From the NCBI RefSeq assembly GCF_900241005.1, contig NZ_OEST01000003.1, positions 62,001 to 126,000 on the forward strand: DNA of 64,000 bases, written 5' to 3'. The DNA is from Bacteroides cutis. GTDB taxonomy: Bacteria > Bacteroidota > Bacteroidia > Bacteroidales > Bacteroidaceae. A model generated the notes under the pieces. The model saw nothing but the letters and a program-made list of their open reading frames with translations, had not been told where the DNA came from and ran no database searches. Positions 26,380 to 35,400 of the stretch are shown in pieces (the first letter of the stretch is position 1; the number at the start of each line of letters is the position of its first letter). Made by a program: the position numbers and the translations under genes.

Positions 26380-27510
26380 TTATTTCTTCTTCAAGAAACG
26401 TTCCGTGAGCCATTTGCGCACCGGGAGATCATAGCACTTCAGGCAGGCATAGGCAAGCGCGAACGCCCCGACGAACGTGAGCAGCATGTAAGGAAGGCCT
26501 TCGGCAAGTGTCGCCTGACGGTTGAACGCCCATGCCGTATAAATATAGACCAGCGGATAGTGGGTGATATAGACGGGATAGGATATGTCGCCCAGAAACT
26601 TGCATACGGCAGCGGAGCGTTTGCCCGTTATCCTGCCTCCCGCTCCCATCGAGACGATAACCGGGAAAATGCAGATGATGCAGAAAGCCTCGTAAAGCCC
26701 GTTCATCCAATACCCGTCCTCCCCACCGATACGGGGCGCGGAAAGCACGGCGATTATCATCAGGCTGCACCACCCAAAAGCATTCTTGCGGGTGCGTATC
26801 AGCCAGCCAAGCCGGGACAGGAGCAGTCCGCCAAAGAAGGGGTACATCAGCCGGACCAGTCCCACGTACTGCTGTTCCCAGTTCAAAGCCCATCCGCCCA
26901 CGATGTCGCCGGCAGGTGCGGTAAGGCAGCGGTGTACCGTGAAGCACGCCGCTATCGCCACGAGGACAGTCAATGCCGTCTTGCTGAACTTGCGGATGAA
27001 CAAGGCGTACAATATGTTGCCGATGTATTCGTAGTAAAGCGACCATGCCGGCCCGTTCAGCGGGTGCATTTCCATCCATCCCCGGACGTCCCACTTCAGC
27101 GGCAGAGGCAGTAACGTACAACCCAGCAGCATGACCAGCAGCACCGCACCGGCGGACACGCCCTCCATTGCCGGATAACAGGGGGCATCCTGAAACCAAA
27201 AGAGCGCGGCTCCCACGATACTCCCCATGATCACCATAGGCTGTAGCCGGATAAGACGACGCTTGAAGAAGGTTCCCGTGCTCATCCGGTTCCAACGGTC
27301 ATCGTATGCGTAGCCGATGACGAAACCCGAAAGCATGAAGAAGAAATCGACTGCCAGATAGCCATGATTGATAATCTGGTTCAGATGGTTGCCGCCGGAA
27401 TGCGCTTCCAGCAGATGAAAGGCCACTACCATAGCAGCCGCCACACCGCGCAGTCCGTCCAGAATCTCGTAGTGCGGCTTCGAGGTCAGATAAGAGTTTT
27501 GCATGTTCAT
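26380..27510 (-). CDS. Membrane acyltransferase, acyltransferase-3 family
   Basis: A 376-residue protein with about ten hydrophobic helices. The N-terminal HYEILDGLRGVAAAMVVAFHL, with the family's catalytic-type histidine, and FFFMLSGFVIGYAYDDRW are classic for acyltransferase 3 (OafA/NodX type). Members O-acetylate or acylate surface sugars. It stands alone: a terminator follows its neighbour at 27616-27643 and no cell-wall genes adjoin. It may decorate host or ICE-encoded surface glycans. Confidence 0.87.
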   Translation of the reverse strand: MNMQNSYLTSKPHYEILDGLRGVAAAMVVAFHLLEAHSGGNHLNQIINHGYLAVDFFFMLSGFVIGYAYDDRWNRMSTGTFFKRRLIRLQPMVIMGSIVGAALFWFQDAPCYPAMEGVSAGAVLLVMLLGCTLLPLPLKWDVRGWMEMHPLNGPAWSLYYEYIGNILYALFIRKFSKTALTVLVAIAACFTVHRCLTAPAGDIVGGWALNWEQQYVGLVRLMYPFFGGLLLSRLGWLIRTRKNAFGWCSLMIIAVLSAPRIGGEDGYWMNGLYEAFCIICIFPVIVSMGAGGRITGKRSAAVCKFLGDISYPVYITHYPLVYIYTAWAFNRQATLAEGLPYMLLTFVGAFALAYACLKCYDLPVRKWLTERFLKKK

Positions 27511-27615
27511 GAATTATACCGGTAAAAGACTGAATGCAAAGATAGTATATAATAAATAATTACGATGTTCGTTACCGATTAGAAAATATCAAACAGTCAG
27601 ATTTCCGTTTAAAAA

Positions 27616-27643
27616 GAGAGCCGATCTTCACAGACAGGCTCTC
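27616..27643. terminator. Terminator of the mobilisation transcription unit
   Basis: GAGAGCC (27616-27622) and GGCTCTC (27637-27643) close a stem flanked by A and T runs; it is 45 nt beyond the stop of the OmpA-family gene. Confidence 0.65.
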
Positions 27644-27687
27644 CATAAACGAAAAAAAATGTTTTTATATCGTATGAACAAAAAGTA

Positions 27688-29094
27688 TTATTTGAGATGC
27701 AGCATAACCTTTGTATGGCGGTTGGCCTCATTGGGCGCATAATCGGAAATGCCGCCTTGGTGAGTTTTGGTTATCTTGTCGCCCGACACCCCACGTTTGA
27801 TTAATTCTTCAGCGATATAATCGGCTCTTGATGCACTCAAGACATTGTTTACGGATGCTGTTCCGGTCATACTGTCAGCTGCACCAATGACGCTTACCGA
27901 TAACCCGTACTTCTTCGCTACTCTTGCCAACTCGTCGAGATTAAGCGTCTGGGAGGTATCCGTGAGACGCGCCGTATTGAGTTGGAAGAAGAAATACACG
28001 GGTGAGCCGATACACTCTTTTCCGTTCTGCATACGAGCCAAATATTGCATACAGAGTGTGTCTTGACCCGCACAAAGGGGAATTGTGTCGGCAGATTGTG
28101 TACCCTTCCCATCCAAGGGAGATTTCCCGTCCCACTTCCGGTTCTTAAGTCTCGCTTGAAGCGAGTTCAGACCGCTGTAATTGTTTTTGGGATAACGGTT
28201 GCCGTCGAATGCATCGTCGTCATCAAAAAGATGGCTGTACTTGTCGAGCAATCCTTCGATTTCCAGAATCTTTTTCAGCTCAGCGAGTGTCCGTCGGTCT
28301 CTGTCATGCTGCCCTGCATAAAGACGGTTCTCTTCCGACAAAGCATTTACGCGCTCGACAAGCCACTGATCGCGGCGGATATAAGGACTTGGGTCTATGG
28401 CGCGTTTCCAACCGACCCTGCCGATATGAAAAGAAAATCCGGCGGTAAGCGATAACATGTGGTCACCAAAACGGTTCTCCTTACCATACCCGTCGAAATC
28501 TTGGAAAGTGGTTGCGCCGGAGAGTTCCACGAGGGCGCTTACCCTTTTGGAAATCCGGTACTGCCCCTGTATACCATAAGAGACTGCAAACGGGTTATGC
28601 CCGTTGGTCGCATGATGCAGCAGCCCGATACCGGCAAAGGGAGCCAGATGCCAGCGTACCTGTTCCTGACGGGAATAACTGCCGCCGAGCACATTCCATA
28701 GCAGATCCGCATGGAGGTGGTGGTATTCCTGCACGGCCAGCGTACCGTCCTTGAACTGCAAGCCGCTATAATTTATGCGTGCGCCTACCCACGGGGTGAA
28801 CCACTTGCCAATGGCAAGGCTATACGAGGGTTTCAACCTCCCGAACAGGTCTTCGCAGCCAAGCGGGGTGCCGAGAAAGGCCGTCGTGCCTCCGGCGATA
28901 CTGACGAACCAGTTGCCGTTTCCCCGTGCCGGGACGACCACTCCGTCAAGATATGAGGGCTGTAACGGCTGCAGCAGTTCAGTGTCATCGTAACGGAACA
29001 TGCAGCGTACAGTATCCTTCTCCGTGGGTTGTACATCCGCACGGGCTTGCAGCGTACAGAACGCCGCAAAGATAAAGATGATATTCTTTGTCAT
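27688..29094 (-). CDS. OmpA-family outer-membrane protein
   Basis: A 468-residue exported protein with signal peptide MTKNIIFIFAAFCTLQARA. Residues 50-240 look like an eight-stranded beta-barrel; residues about 260-290 are a helical linker. The C-terminal 120 residues form an OmpA-type peptidoglycan-binding domain with IGAADSMTGTASVNNVLSASRADYIAEELIKRGV. It lies 52 nt downstream of the relaxase gene on the same strand, so it probably belongs to the mobilisation unit and may help mating-pair contact; that role is inferred. Confidence 0.82.
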   Translation of the reverse strand: MTKNIIFIFAAFCTLQARADVQPTEKDTVRCMFRYDDTELLQPLQPSYLDGVVVPARGNGNWFVSIAGGTTAFLGTPLGCEDLFGRLKPSYSLAIGKWFTPWVGARINYSGLQFKDGTLAVQEYHHLHADLLWNVLGGSYSRQEQVRWHLAPFAGIGLLHHATNGHNPFAVSYGIQGQYRISKRVSALVELSGATTFQDFDGYGKENRFGDHMLSLTAGFSFHIGRVGWKRAIDPSPYIRRDQWLVERVNALSEENRLYAGQHDRDRRTLAELKKILEIEGLLDKYSHLFDDDDAFDGNRYPKNNYSGLNSLQARLKNRKWDGKSPLDGKGTQSADTIPLCAGQDTLCMQYLARMQNGKECIGSPVYFFFQLNTARLTDTSQTLNLDELARVAKKYGLSVSVIGAADSMTGTASVNNVLSASRADYIAEELIKRGVSGDKITKTHQGGISDYAPNEANRHTKVMLHLK

Positions 29095-29146
29095 AATTCC
29101 AATTTTTTAATTGTAATCTATTCAGTTTTCAGGCAATCTTTGCCAT

Positions 29147-30604
29147 TTATCGTTTGGGCTTTTTGCCGATGGCCGGACGCATCATGCGGCTCGCCATTCT
29201 CATGCAGCGGAGCGCCCATGCCCGGTTGTCCTCGTCGTCATCGCGTCCCCATTTGAGGTCACTGCCGCCACCACCTCCGCCACGTGTTTCGGCAAATGTA
29301 GTGGCATCATCGACCATGCCGAGGAACAACAGTGTGGCGCAGTGCATGACTTCCGTGCCTTGTTCTGCCACGGAGCGCACGAGGGTGCCATCGAACAGTT
29401 GCCGTTCGGAGGGCTTCATACGTGCCGACAGTTCCCGCCACTCATCGACCATGTTTTCCAGCATGGCATCCTTGAGCAGGCTGTCCACTTTGGAATGTAC
29501 ATCACGGGTGTATTCGTAGGCTTCTTCCTTAAGCTGTTCCGTGCGTTCCTGAATGGCATCCATATTCTCTTTGAGGTCGGAAAGCTGTCGGTCGGCAGTC
29601 TGTAACTTCTCCTGTTTGTCTGCCAGTTTCCCTTGGATAGCGACCAGTTCTTTTTCGAGTTTCTCTTTCTCGGCGGATATGGCCAAGGCATCGTCTTTTC
29701 GGGAGTTCATGTCATTTTCGAGTGCTGCCAGTTGGGCCTCCTTTTCGGATTTCTCTCGTCGCAGGTTTTCCACCATTGAAGTGAGACCCTTTACCCTGCG
29801 CTCTGCCAGCCGTATATCCGAATGAAGATCGGAAAGCACTTTTTGGTGGCGGTCAATATTCTCCTCGATAGTTGTACACTCTTCCGAGAGCATACGGCGG
29901 TATTCTTCCGTCGTCCTGTGCCGTGCGCCGGTCTCGGCGACGCTCCGGCCTCTCGCCATTCCCCATTTCGTGTTGACCTCGGCGAAAAAGTCCGTATGGA
30001 GCTGTTTCATTCTCGCACTATATTCGAACTTGTCCTTTCCGGCGAATATCTCCTTGTACGCAAACTTCCCGTCTTTGATTGGCAGAAGCGTGCAATGCAC
30101 GTGCGGATTCAACTCGTCGAGGTGTACAATGAAGGCGGCAACATTCTGCTCTCCGTATCTGCCACAAACGAATGAATAGACATCCTTTGCCCAACGTTCG
30201 ATGTCGCTCTTCCTTTTGATGCTGGTATTGTCCGCACCTTTTTCAAAATCCACCTTCTGCGTACCGAATGCGAGTTCGTGCATCCGCTCCCGCGAACCTC
30301 CAAAGATGATGTTTACCACCGTGCGGTATTTCGGTTCGATCAGTCCCTCGTTGGGGTCCTTTATTCCGCGACGGCCCAATATGTCCGCCATCCGTTCCGG
30401 GATATTACGGCTCGTGTCAATAGGGCGTATCTTGCCTCCGGACGCAATCTCGAAGTTCAGATGTTTGCGAGTGGGATCGTAGTTGCCCTTACTCATGGCG
30501 TACTTCTCTGCCTCTTTGCTGCGATTGCGCAGATGTTCGTTGCCTTGGGCGGCGGTGATTCCTTTCGACACTTGAACGTCAAGAACCTGTTTTGCATTTG
30601 CCAT
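29147..30604 (-). CDS. MobV-family relaxase (Mob/Pre)
   Basis: A 485-residue relaxase. The N-terminal half has the MobV features MANAKQVLDVQVSKGITAAQGNEHLRNRSKEAEKYA and motif III FIVHLDELNPHVHCTLLPIKDG (HxDE…PHVH), which binds the metal at the nicking site. The C-terminal half (about 235-370) is a long coiled coil, followed by a glycine-rich turn. It nicks oriT and pilots the strand during transfer. It is the sixth gene of a minus-strand unit starting at about 34,200. A likely oriT is directly upstream. Confidence 0.88.
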   Translation of the reverse strand: MANAKQVLDVQVSKGITAAQGNEHLRNRSKEAEKYAMSKGNYDPTRKHLNFEIASGGKIRPIDTSRNIPERMADILGRRGIKDPNEGLIEPKYRTVVNIIFGGSRERMHELAFGTQKVDFEKGADNTSIKRKSDIERWAKDVYSFVCGRYGEQNVAAFIVHLDELNPHVHCTLLPIKDGKFAYKEIFAGKDKFEYSARMKQLHTDFFAEVNTKWGMARGRSVAETGARHRTTEEYRRMLSEECTTIEENIDRHQKVLSDLHSDIRLAERRVKGLTSMVENLRREKSEKEAQLAALENDMNSRKDDALAISAEKEKLEKELVAIQGKLADKQEKLQTADRQLSDLKENMDAIQERTEQLKEEAYEYTRDVHSKVDSLLKDAMLENMVDEWRELSARMKPSERQLFDGTLVRSVAEQGTEVMHCATLLFLGMVDDATTFAETRGGGGGGSDLKWGRDDDEDNRAWALRCMRMASRMMRPAIGKKPKR

Positions 30605-30826
30605 ACTGCTTCCGTGTTATTTCGGACAATCCCCCGTGTCCCCAGCTTGCTGCTTGTACGGACACCCTTCCCACCGACGAATGTCGGTCGGGGTATTAGG
30701 CTCCCCCTTCCCTTTGTTCAGTGGCAGACGGGCAAGCCCGGATGCCTGCTATAACTGGAAGGATATTTGAACCTGAACCGGGGAGAATTGCCCGTGGTTA
30801 TACAATCTTTGTCTGCGAATCCCTGT
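30605..30826. other. Candidate oriT
   Basis: 222 nt between the relaxase start and the stop of the upstream gene, with a cluster of small hairpins: GTGTCC 30636-30641 with GGACAC 30660-30665; ACCGAC 30673-30678 with GTCGGT 30683-30688; and GGCA..CGGGC at 30723-30733 with GCCCG..TGCC at 30736-30746. Such inverted repeats next to a mob gene are typical of origins of transfer. The nick site is not identified. Confidence 0.55.
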
Positions 30827-31669
30827 TCAACTTTCTTCCTGCGCCTTCGCTAAAAGCGATAGAAAGGGTTTACGAAGCGATTCGAGGCGTTCCGTCTCTT
30901 CGTCCATACCGAAATCCGTTCCATCCGGCTTTCCGTCGATAACAAGCTCTGCAAGCTCTTTCGAGGCTTCGATGAACGCCGCCCATTCCCCACCGAGATC
31001 GGACCGGAAGAACTGCACGAGCGGTGAGCCGTCGTCGAATCTCGACTTGCGCAGAACCCGCCATAGGGCGGCATGGGCGATACACTCCAAAACGGTCTCA
31101 CGCAATTGTTCTTCTGATCGGAGGGTATGCACGGATGTCGTGCCGGAATGGTTGTCCGGATAGGCCCGGCTGTCCTGTCCGGTTATCTCCGCCAAGGTCT
31201 GACGCATGATTTGTCCGCATGATTTGCCGACATCGAAAGAAGTTGCTTTGCCAATCACCCAATCGTACAATATTCCTTGTATTCTTGTGGCAAAGTCCGT
31301 TTCTTTCTGCCCACTGTCCGGCATGTCAGGCGTGCCGATTCGCAGGTGCATGGTAATGATGACGCTTTTCGCCAGCCGGATACGTTCCAACTGCCCGAAT
31401 GCTTCGAGCGTGTCCAGAAACGAGCGGACGGTGGCGCGGTGCCAATGCCACTCGGATGCAAGGTCGGAAACGGTCACATGGCACTGGCAGGGACCGAGGT
31501 CGTAGTCTTGTTTCCTTAAAAACGGGGAGACGAAACCTGCCAGCGATTTATCCAACAGGTCGCAGTAGGCTTCTGTTCTTGTTTTCCGCTCGCCGACTTT
31601 TTCTTTCAGATAGTCGAACACTTCCGTGTTGGCCAGTATGGTGGCGGGTGCTTCATTTCTATTTCTCAT
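30827..31669 (-). CDS. Unknown protein of the mobilisation unit (280 aa)
   Basis: A soluble protein starting MRNRNEAPATILANTEVFDYLKEKVG. The segment VTVSDLASEWHWHRATVRSFLDTLEAFGQLERIRL looks like a winged-helix DNA-binding domain (residues about 70-105). A role as an oriT-binding accessory or regulator is plausible from its place next to the candidate oriT and relaxase gene, but no family was recognised. It overlaps the upstream membrane-protein gene by 11 nt. Confidence 0.72.
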   Translation of the reverse strand: MRNRNEAPATILANTEVFDYLKEKVGERKTRTEAYCDLLDKSLAGFVSPFLRKQDYDLGPCQCHVTVSDLASEWHWHRATVRSFLDTLEAFGQLERIRLAKSVIITMHLRIGTPDMPDSGQKETDFATRIQGILYDWVIGKATSFDVGKSCGQIMRQTLAEITGQDSRAYPDNHSGTTSVHTLRSEEQLRETVLECIAHAALWRVLRKSRFDDGSPLVQFFRSDLGGEWAAFIEASKELAELVIDGKPDGTDFGMDEETERLESLRKPFLSLLAKAQEES

Positions 31670-32249
31670 TTTCGTTCTGTTTTTGATGATTCATATCGTG
31701 CGGATTGTATGGACTGCCATTATCCGCATTATCATGGCAGTCTTGCGTGATGATACTATGATAACTGTCGGCTAATGCTCCGGGATATTCCAGCCATTCG
31801 AGGAATTTGCGCATGTCTGTCCTTTCGGACATGACCCTTGCCGACGGGTAGAACAGGGCAGCCAAAAGAATAAAGGCGATGGTTACGGACATCGTGTACA
31901 GATGCGGCACGAAGCCGATGACCAATGCCAAGAGCGCAAACCAGACGAAACGTTTCGGCCGGTCGAGCAAACAGCGCATCCATCGGTCCGCCCGCCGGAA
32001 AGAGGCCCATGCGGCACACACAATGGTGGATGGCACAACACCGAACTCGCCGGGGTGTCCGCTCGTATAGACATAATGGAAGAGGAGCAATACGATAAGC
32101 AGCACATGGGTGTACAACCTGCGGGCCTTTTCGCTCCATATCATTTTATCGTAGAATTTTGCCATGAAGTAACGTCTGCTCCTGTACAACAGTGCCGGAA
32201 GGACGACAGGCATTGCAAGAAACACAAACTGTAATATAATCCAAGTCAT
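31659..32249 (-). CDS. Membrane protein of unknown function (196 aa)
   Basis: Four to five hydrophobic segments (for example WIILQFVFLAMPVVLPALLY, LYTHVLLIVLLLFHYVY, VWFALLALVIGFVPHLYTM, VTIAFILLAALFY) followed by a hydrophilic tail rich in His and Asn. No family recognised. It overlaps its neighbours at both ends (4 and 11 nt), so it is translated as part of the same operon as the relaxase. Confidence 0.72.
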   Translation of the reverse strand: MTWIILQFVFLAMPVVLPALLYRSRRYFMAKFYDKMIWSEKARRLYTHVLLIVLLLFHYVYTSGHPGEFGVVPSTIVCAAWASFRRADRWMRCLLDRPKRFVWFALLALVIGFVPHLYTMSVTIAFILLAALFYPSARVMSERTDMRKFLEWLEYPGALADSYHSIITQDCHDNADNGSPYNPHDMNHQKQNENEK

Positions 32250-32644
32250 AACAGGTAATAGGGTTTTGAAGGTATGTGAACGGGCCGTACCACGAGTTCC
32301 AAGCGGACAATCCCGTGGGTGGCCAAGCGGATAATGTTCTCGGTGTCTTCAGCTGTCAGGGACGATGCGCCTTTCTTCATCCGGGACTTGAATATGCCGT
32401 TCTGCTTGCGGTATGTAGCCAGTGCCGCGTCCAGATCATGCTCCGGAATCGTCCACGTCATGCCCCGGTCGTATGTGCCATGCGGTTTGCAAGCACGCAG
32501 TACCAGCGTGCGGGAAACCAGGAAATCGGTCCGGTTGTTCCTCGGAATGACGTGCTCCTTGTAGAGGTTGTCATCGGCCACCTCTATCCATGTGCGGTAT
32601 GTGTCGATGCAGAAAATCATCTGGCGATATATCGTGTTTCGCAT
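32246..32644 (-). CDS. Unknown small protein (132 aa)
   Basis: Starts MRNTIYRQMIFCIDTYRTWIEVADDNLY; basic and probably cytoplasmic, without recognisable motifs. It is 10 nt downstream of the 150-residue gene and overlaps the next by 4 nt (ATGA). Operon membership with the relaxase suggests a transfer-related role, not established. Confidence 0.7.
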   Translation of the reverse strand: MRNTIYRQMIFCIDTYRTWIEVADDNLYKEHVIPRNNRTDFLVSRTLVLRACKPHGTYDRGMTWTIPEHDLDAALATYRKQNGIFKSRMKKGASSLTAEDTENIIRLATHGIVRLELVVRPVHIPSKPYYLL

Positions 32645-32654
32645 AGGAACTGTT

Positions 32655-33107
32655 TTACATGAAATCCAACAGCACGTCTTCCAGCTCCTTCTTGTACTTG
32701 AAGCTGCCGTTTCCGGTGTGGAGTTTCAAGTCGAGAGACAGGTCGCCGTACATCAGTTCCAACGAATCGTAAACGGTCGCGATGACGCGGTTTACCTTAC
32801 CGTCCGCGTCTGTCCGGGCGTTCATCTTGAACATTTGTCCGAAAGCGGGATTGGAGTAGGCACAGGTGCTATGACCGGATTTTTCCAATCCGACCGGCAC
32901 ATGGTGGTAGAGCGTGATCAGCTCCATGTCGTCCTCGAATATGTCCATGACCTCCTCCAAATCATAGGGGTCCCGCAACGGGAACGTGAGCAGAACGTAG
33001 TCGCCGTAAAACTGCGGCTCCTCCATTGTCGCCACATTGAGAAGCTGCGGCATTTGCAGGGGTACGAACGACATGAAGTCATCCAGAAAGTGTCGTAACA
33101 TAATCAT
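32655..33107 (-). CDS. Unknown protein (150 aa)
   Basis: Begins MIMLRHFLDDFMSFVPLQMPQLLNVA and is acidic, with a hydrophobic N-terminal helix but no obvious export signal. Segments such as YVLLTFPLRDPYDLEEVMDIFEDDMELITLYHHVPVG suggest an alternating alpha/beta fold. No family recognised. 26 nt separate it from the upstream lipoprotein-like gene. Confidence 0.7.
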   Translation of the reverse strand: MIMLRHFLDDFMSFVPLQMPQLLNVATMEEPQFYGDYVLLTFPLRDPYDLEEVMDIFEDDMELITLYHHVPVGLEKSGHSTCAYSNPAFGQMFKMNARTDADGKVNRVIATVYDSLELMYGDLSLDLKLHTGNGSFKYKKELEDVLLDFM

Positions 33108-33133
33108 ATATCGTTTATTTTATGAATAGGCTT

Positions 33134-34183
33134 TTACAAAGAGGCGATGAATATCTCCATGAGCATACCGGGCAGCTCGTCCAACCGGTTGTTCTCTGAC
33201 GACAGGATTTTACGCAGTGTCTCGAAAGCGCCGGGTGTTTCGGTCGCAATCCGGTCGAGGGCTTTCTTATCCTCTGGGGAAAGAAGCGTCATACAGAGGC
33301 CGTCCAAGGAAGCGTAGGGCTGGAGTATCATCCAGATGTAGGCGTGCGCCTGTTCGGGTGTCGCGATTTCGCCCCGATGTATGTCGTCGAGACAGGTACG
33401 CACGTTCTGTATCAGTCGGCGGTCGGCACGCAGGGCCATGTATATCAGGGCCTCCTTGTAGGTAATCTCTTTGCGTCCGGCAGCGAGAAACACCTCGGAA
33501 CAGCACTTCTCCGTGTCGCGGGTAATGTCGGCCATGTTTGCACTGCCGGAATCGTGCAGACCGGACAGAAAAGCGCGAAAAACGGCGTCTTCTTTCTCGA
33601 TGAATCTCTTGAGGTCACGACTGTCGTGTATGCCGTTGTTCAGGGTTCCGGCAAGCAACTTACGATATGCCGACAGCGTTTGCTCCTTGTTGCCACGGTA
33701 GGCAGGCCGTTTATCCAGCGCTGCGAAAAACGGGCGGATCTCCTCGGCGGAACGGTGTAGTTCCACGTCTCCGGCATAGGGAGAGAACCGCTCTTTTAAG
33801 CTCAACACTTCCTTGTAGGTGCGCGGTTTCGACAGGGCCAACCGGGAAAGTTCCGAGCAAATGGAGTCGTGTAACAGACGACATTCTTCCCGTGTGCCGG
33901 AATGGGCCTGACGGGCCGTGTCCTGCCGAATGGCTGCAGCCACGGAATCTTTCAAGGTTTGCCATTCCCCGATACATACAGTCAGCTCTTCAAAGGAAAG
34001 TTCTTGGGACTTGCGTATCTCGGAGAGGTACTCTCTGTACAGACCGGCAGGCGTGTCTTGGGGTTCCGCCAGTGATTTGCCGTTCGGACTGTCGCATGAC
34101 GGGAATGTGAAAACGGCAATCGAAGCGGCAGAAAGTCCAGCAATGGGAAGTATGATTTTTAAGTATGATTTTCTACTATTCAT
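33134..34183 (-). CDS. Putative lipoprotein, first gene of the mobilisation unit (349 aa)
   Basis: An N-terminal membrane segment (KIILPIAGLSAASIAVFTFPSC) ends in a lipobox-like FPSC at residue 30. The rest is almost entirely helical and charged (ALSKPRTYKEVLSLKERFSPYAG and others). No domain recognised. It is preceded by a consensus σABfr promoter, so it heads the unit that continues through the relaxase. A surface or periplasmic role in mating is possible. Confidence 0.72.
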   Translation of the reverse strand: MNSRKSYLKIILPIAGLSAASIAVFTFPSCDSPNGKSLAEPQDTPAGLYREYLSEIRKSQELSFEELTVCIGEWQTLKDSVAAAIRQDTARQAHSGTREECRLLHDSICSELSRLALSKPRTYKEVLSLKERFSPYAGDVELHRSAEEIRPFFAALDKRPAYRGNKEQTLSAYRKLLAGTLNNGIHDSRDLKRFIEKEDAVFRAFLSGLHDSGSANMADITRDTEKCCSEVFLAAGRKEITYKEALIYMALRADRRLIQNVRTCLDDIHRGEIATPEQAHAYIWMILQPYASLDGLCMTLLSPEDKKALDRIATETPGAFETLRKILSSENNRLDELPGMLMEIFIASL

Positions 34184-34207
34184 TGTTCAATTTTGAATTT
34201 TACAGCG

Positions 34208-34237
34208 CAAATCTAAGTATTATTTTCAAGATGGCAA
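34208..34237 (-). promoter_or_regulatory. Promoter of the mobilisation unit
   Basis: On the minus strand, TTG at 34237-34235, a 19-nt spacer, and TAGATTTG at 34215-34208, a near-perfect σABfr promoter 25 nt upstream of the first gene. Confidence 0.78.
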
Positions 34238-34380
34238 GTGTTGAAATTTGTTTTATAAGCTATTTTTAACATTACACTTAATAGTTTGATTTTCAATGAA
34301 AACAAGTGAAAAAAACGGGAGATTTAAGTGCTTTATTCGATTTTCCGTTCAAAGTATGGTTTAGTTTAAAATAAAACTGT

Positions 34381-34388
34381 TATATTTG
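34381..34388 (+). promoter_or_regulatory. -7 box of the degenerate recombinase gene
   Basis: TATATTTG fits TAnnTTTG and lies 30 nt before the ATG at 34418. No TTG is found at the usual distance, so the promoter may be weak or activated. Confidence 0.5.
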
Positions 34389-34417
34389 TACTTGTTATCA
34401 TAGAAGTGTACAATGAG

Positions 34418-35065
34418 ATGGCAAAAGTAGGTTACATATTTAAGGCGGATCGTTACGACGGGTTCGAGGCTGACAAAGAATGGATGCAGAAGTACGGCTG
34501 TGTACAAGTGATAGAGGAACCGGTCGAAAGCGAGGCGCTACGGCCTAAATGGAAACAGCTTGTGGCGAGCCTCGAAAGGGGTGACGAGGTAGTGGTGGCC
34601 AAATTCAGCAATGCCCTCCGAGGGTCGCGCGAACTGTCGGCTTTCATTGAGTTGTGCCGTATCAAGGTGGTACGCATCATATCCATCCATGACCGGATCG
34701 ACTCACGGGGTAAACTGTTTCCCGAAACGACGGTTGCCGATGTGCTGGAGATGTTCGGGGCGCTTCCCGAAGAGGTGGCGATACTGCGATATTCGTCCGC
34801 ACGTGTCTTGAACCTGCAACAGAACGCGAAGATTCCGAAGAAAACGATGAAGGCTATGGATAAGGCCGACAAGGAAAATACTATTGTTGACATGTATGTC
34901 AACGGCCATTCATTCGAGGACATCATGGCGGTAAGCGGGTACAGCAGTCGGAGTTCGGTATTCAGCGTGCTCCACAGGCATGGGGTAAAACTCAACAGGG
35001 GGAAATTCAGCGGCCCCTTGGGAACCCGGAAAAAGAAAAAGGACGACAGTCCGGCGGAAGAATAA
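34418..35065 (+). CDS. Serine-recombinase-like protein lacking the catalytic serine
   Basis: A 215-residue protein; ATG at 34418 (MAKVGYIFKADRYDGFEADK) is preferred to a GTG 12 nt earlier. Overall it follows the small serine recombinase plan: an N-terminal resolvase fold (RGDEVVVAKFSNALRGSRELSAFIELC) and a C-terminal helix-turn-helix (SFEDIMAVSGYSSRSSVFSVL). The usual YLRVS motif reads YIFKAD, so the nucleophile is missing, and the RLSRS arginines are altered. It is probably a DNA-binding regulator or relic rather than an enzyme. Confidence 0.75.
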   Translation: MAKVGYIFKADRYDGFEADKEWMQKYGCVQVIEEPVESEALRPKWKQLVASLERGDEVVVAKFSNALRGSRELSAFIELCRIKVVRIISIHDRIDSRGKLFPETTVADVLEMFGALPEEVAILRYSSARVLNLQQNAKIPKKTMKAMDKADKENTIVDMYVNGHSFEDIMAVSGYSSRSSVFSVLHRHGVKLNRGKFSGPLGTRKKKKDDSPAEE

Positions 35066-35205
35066 CCCGTAAAACGAAAAGGGCGGCGGCAACTACCGCT
35101 TATAAACGGTTTAACTGTCGGAAAACAAGATTGAAAGGGATTCGCACTCTTGGTAACAAACAGCAGATGTTTAATTTATTAATACAGGTTAAATAAAAAC
35201 GTAGT

Positions 35206-35307
35206 ATGGAAGTAATATTGATAATCGTTGTGTTCTGGGTAGTGGGTAAACTTCTGAAAGCGGTGTTCGGCGGTTTTAGCAAGAGCGACTACCGGCGTGA
35301 CCAGTAA
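35206..35307 (+). CDS. 33-residue membrane peptide
   Basis: An ATG at 35206 opens MEVILIIVVFWVVGKLLKAV followed by FGGFSKSDYRRDQ and stop. It is one hydrophobic helix with a basic-polar tail. The A/T-rich leader GGTTAAATAAAAACG suits a Bacteroides translation start. Function unknown; it is 140 nt past the degenerate recombinase gene on the same strand. Confidence 0.5.
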   Translation: MEVILIIVVFWVVGKLLKAVFGGFSKSDYRRDQ

Positions 35308-35400
35308 CACGTATGAGGCAACGGCGGCATTGTCTTGCCGGTTCTTTCGTGTCAGGAGTCGGAATATGATTCGTATAAATCAAAAGATGAATGTAGATAA

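Noticed and set aside
26168..26413. 81-codon minus frame
   Set aside because: Overlaps the acyltransferase 3' end and a terminator; no motif.
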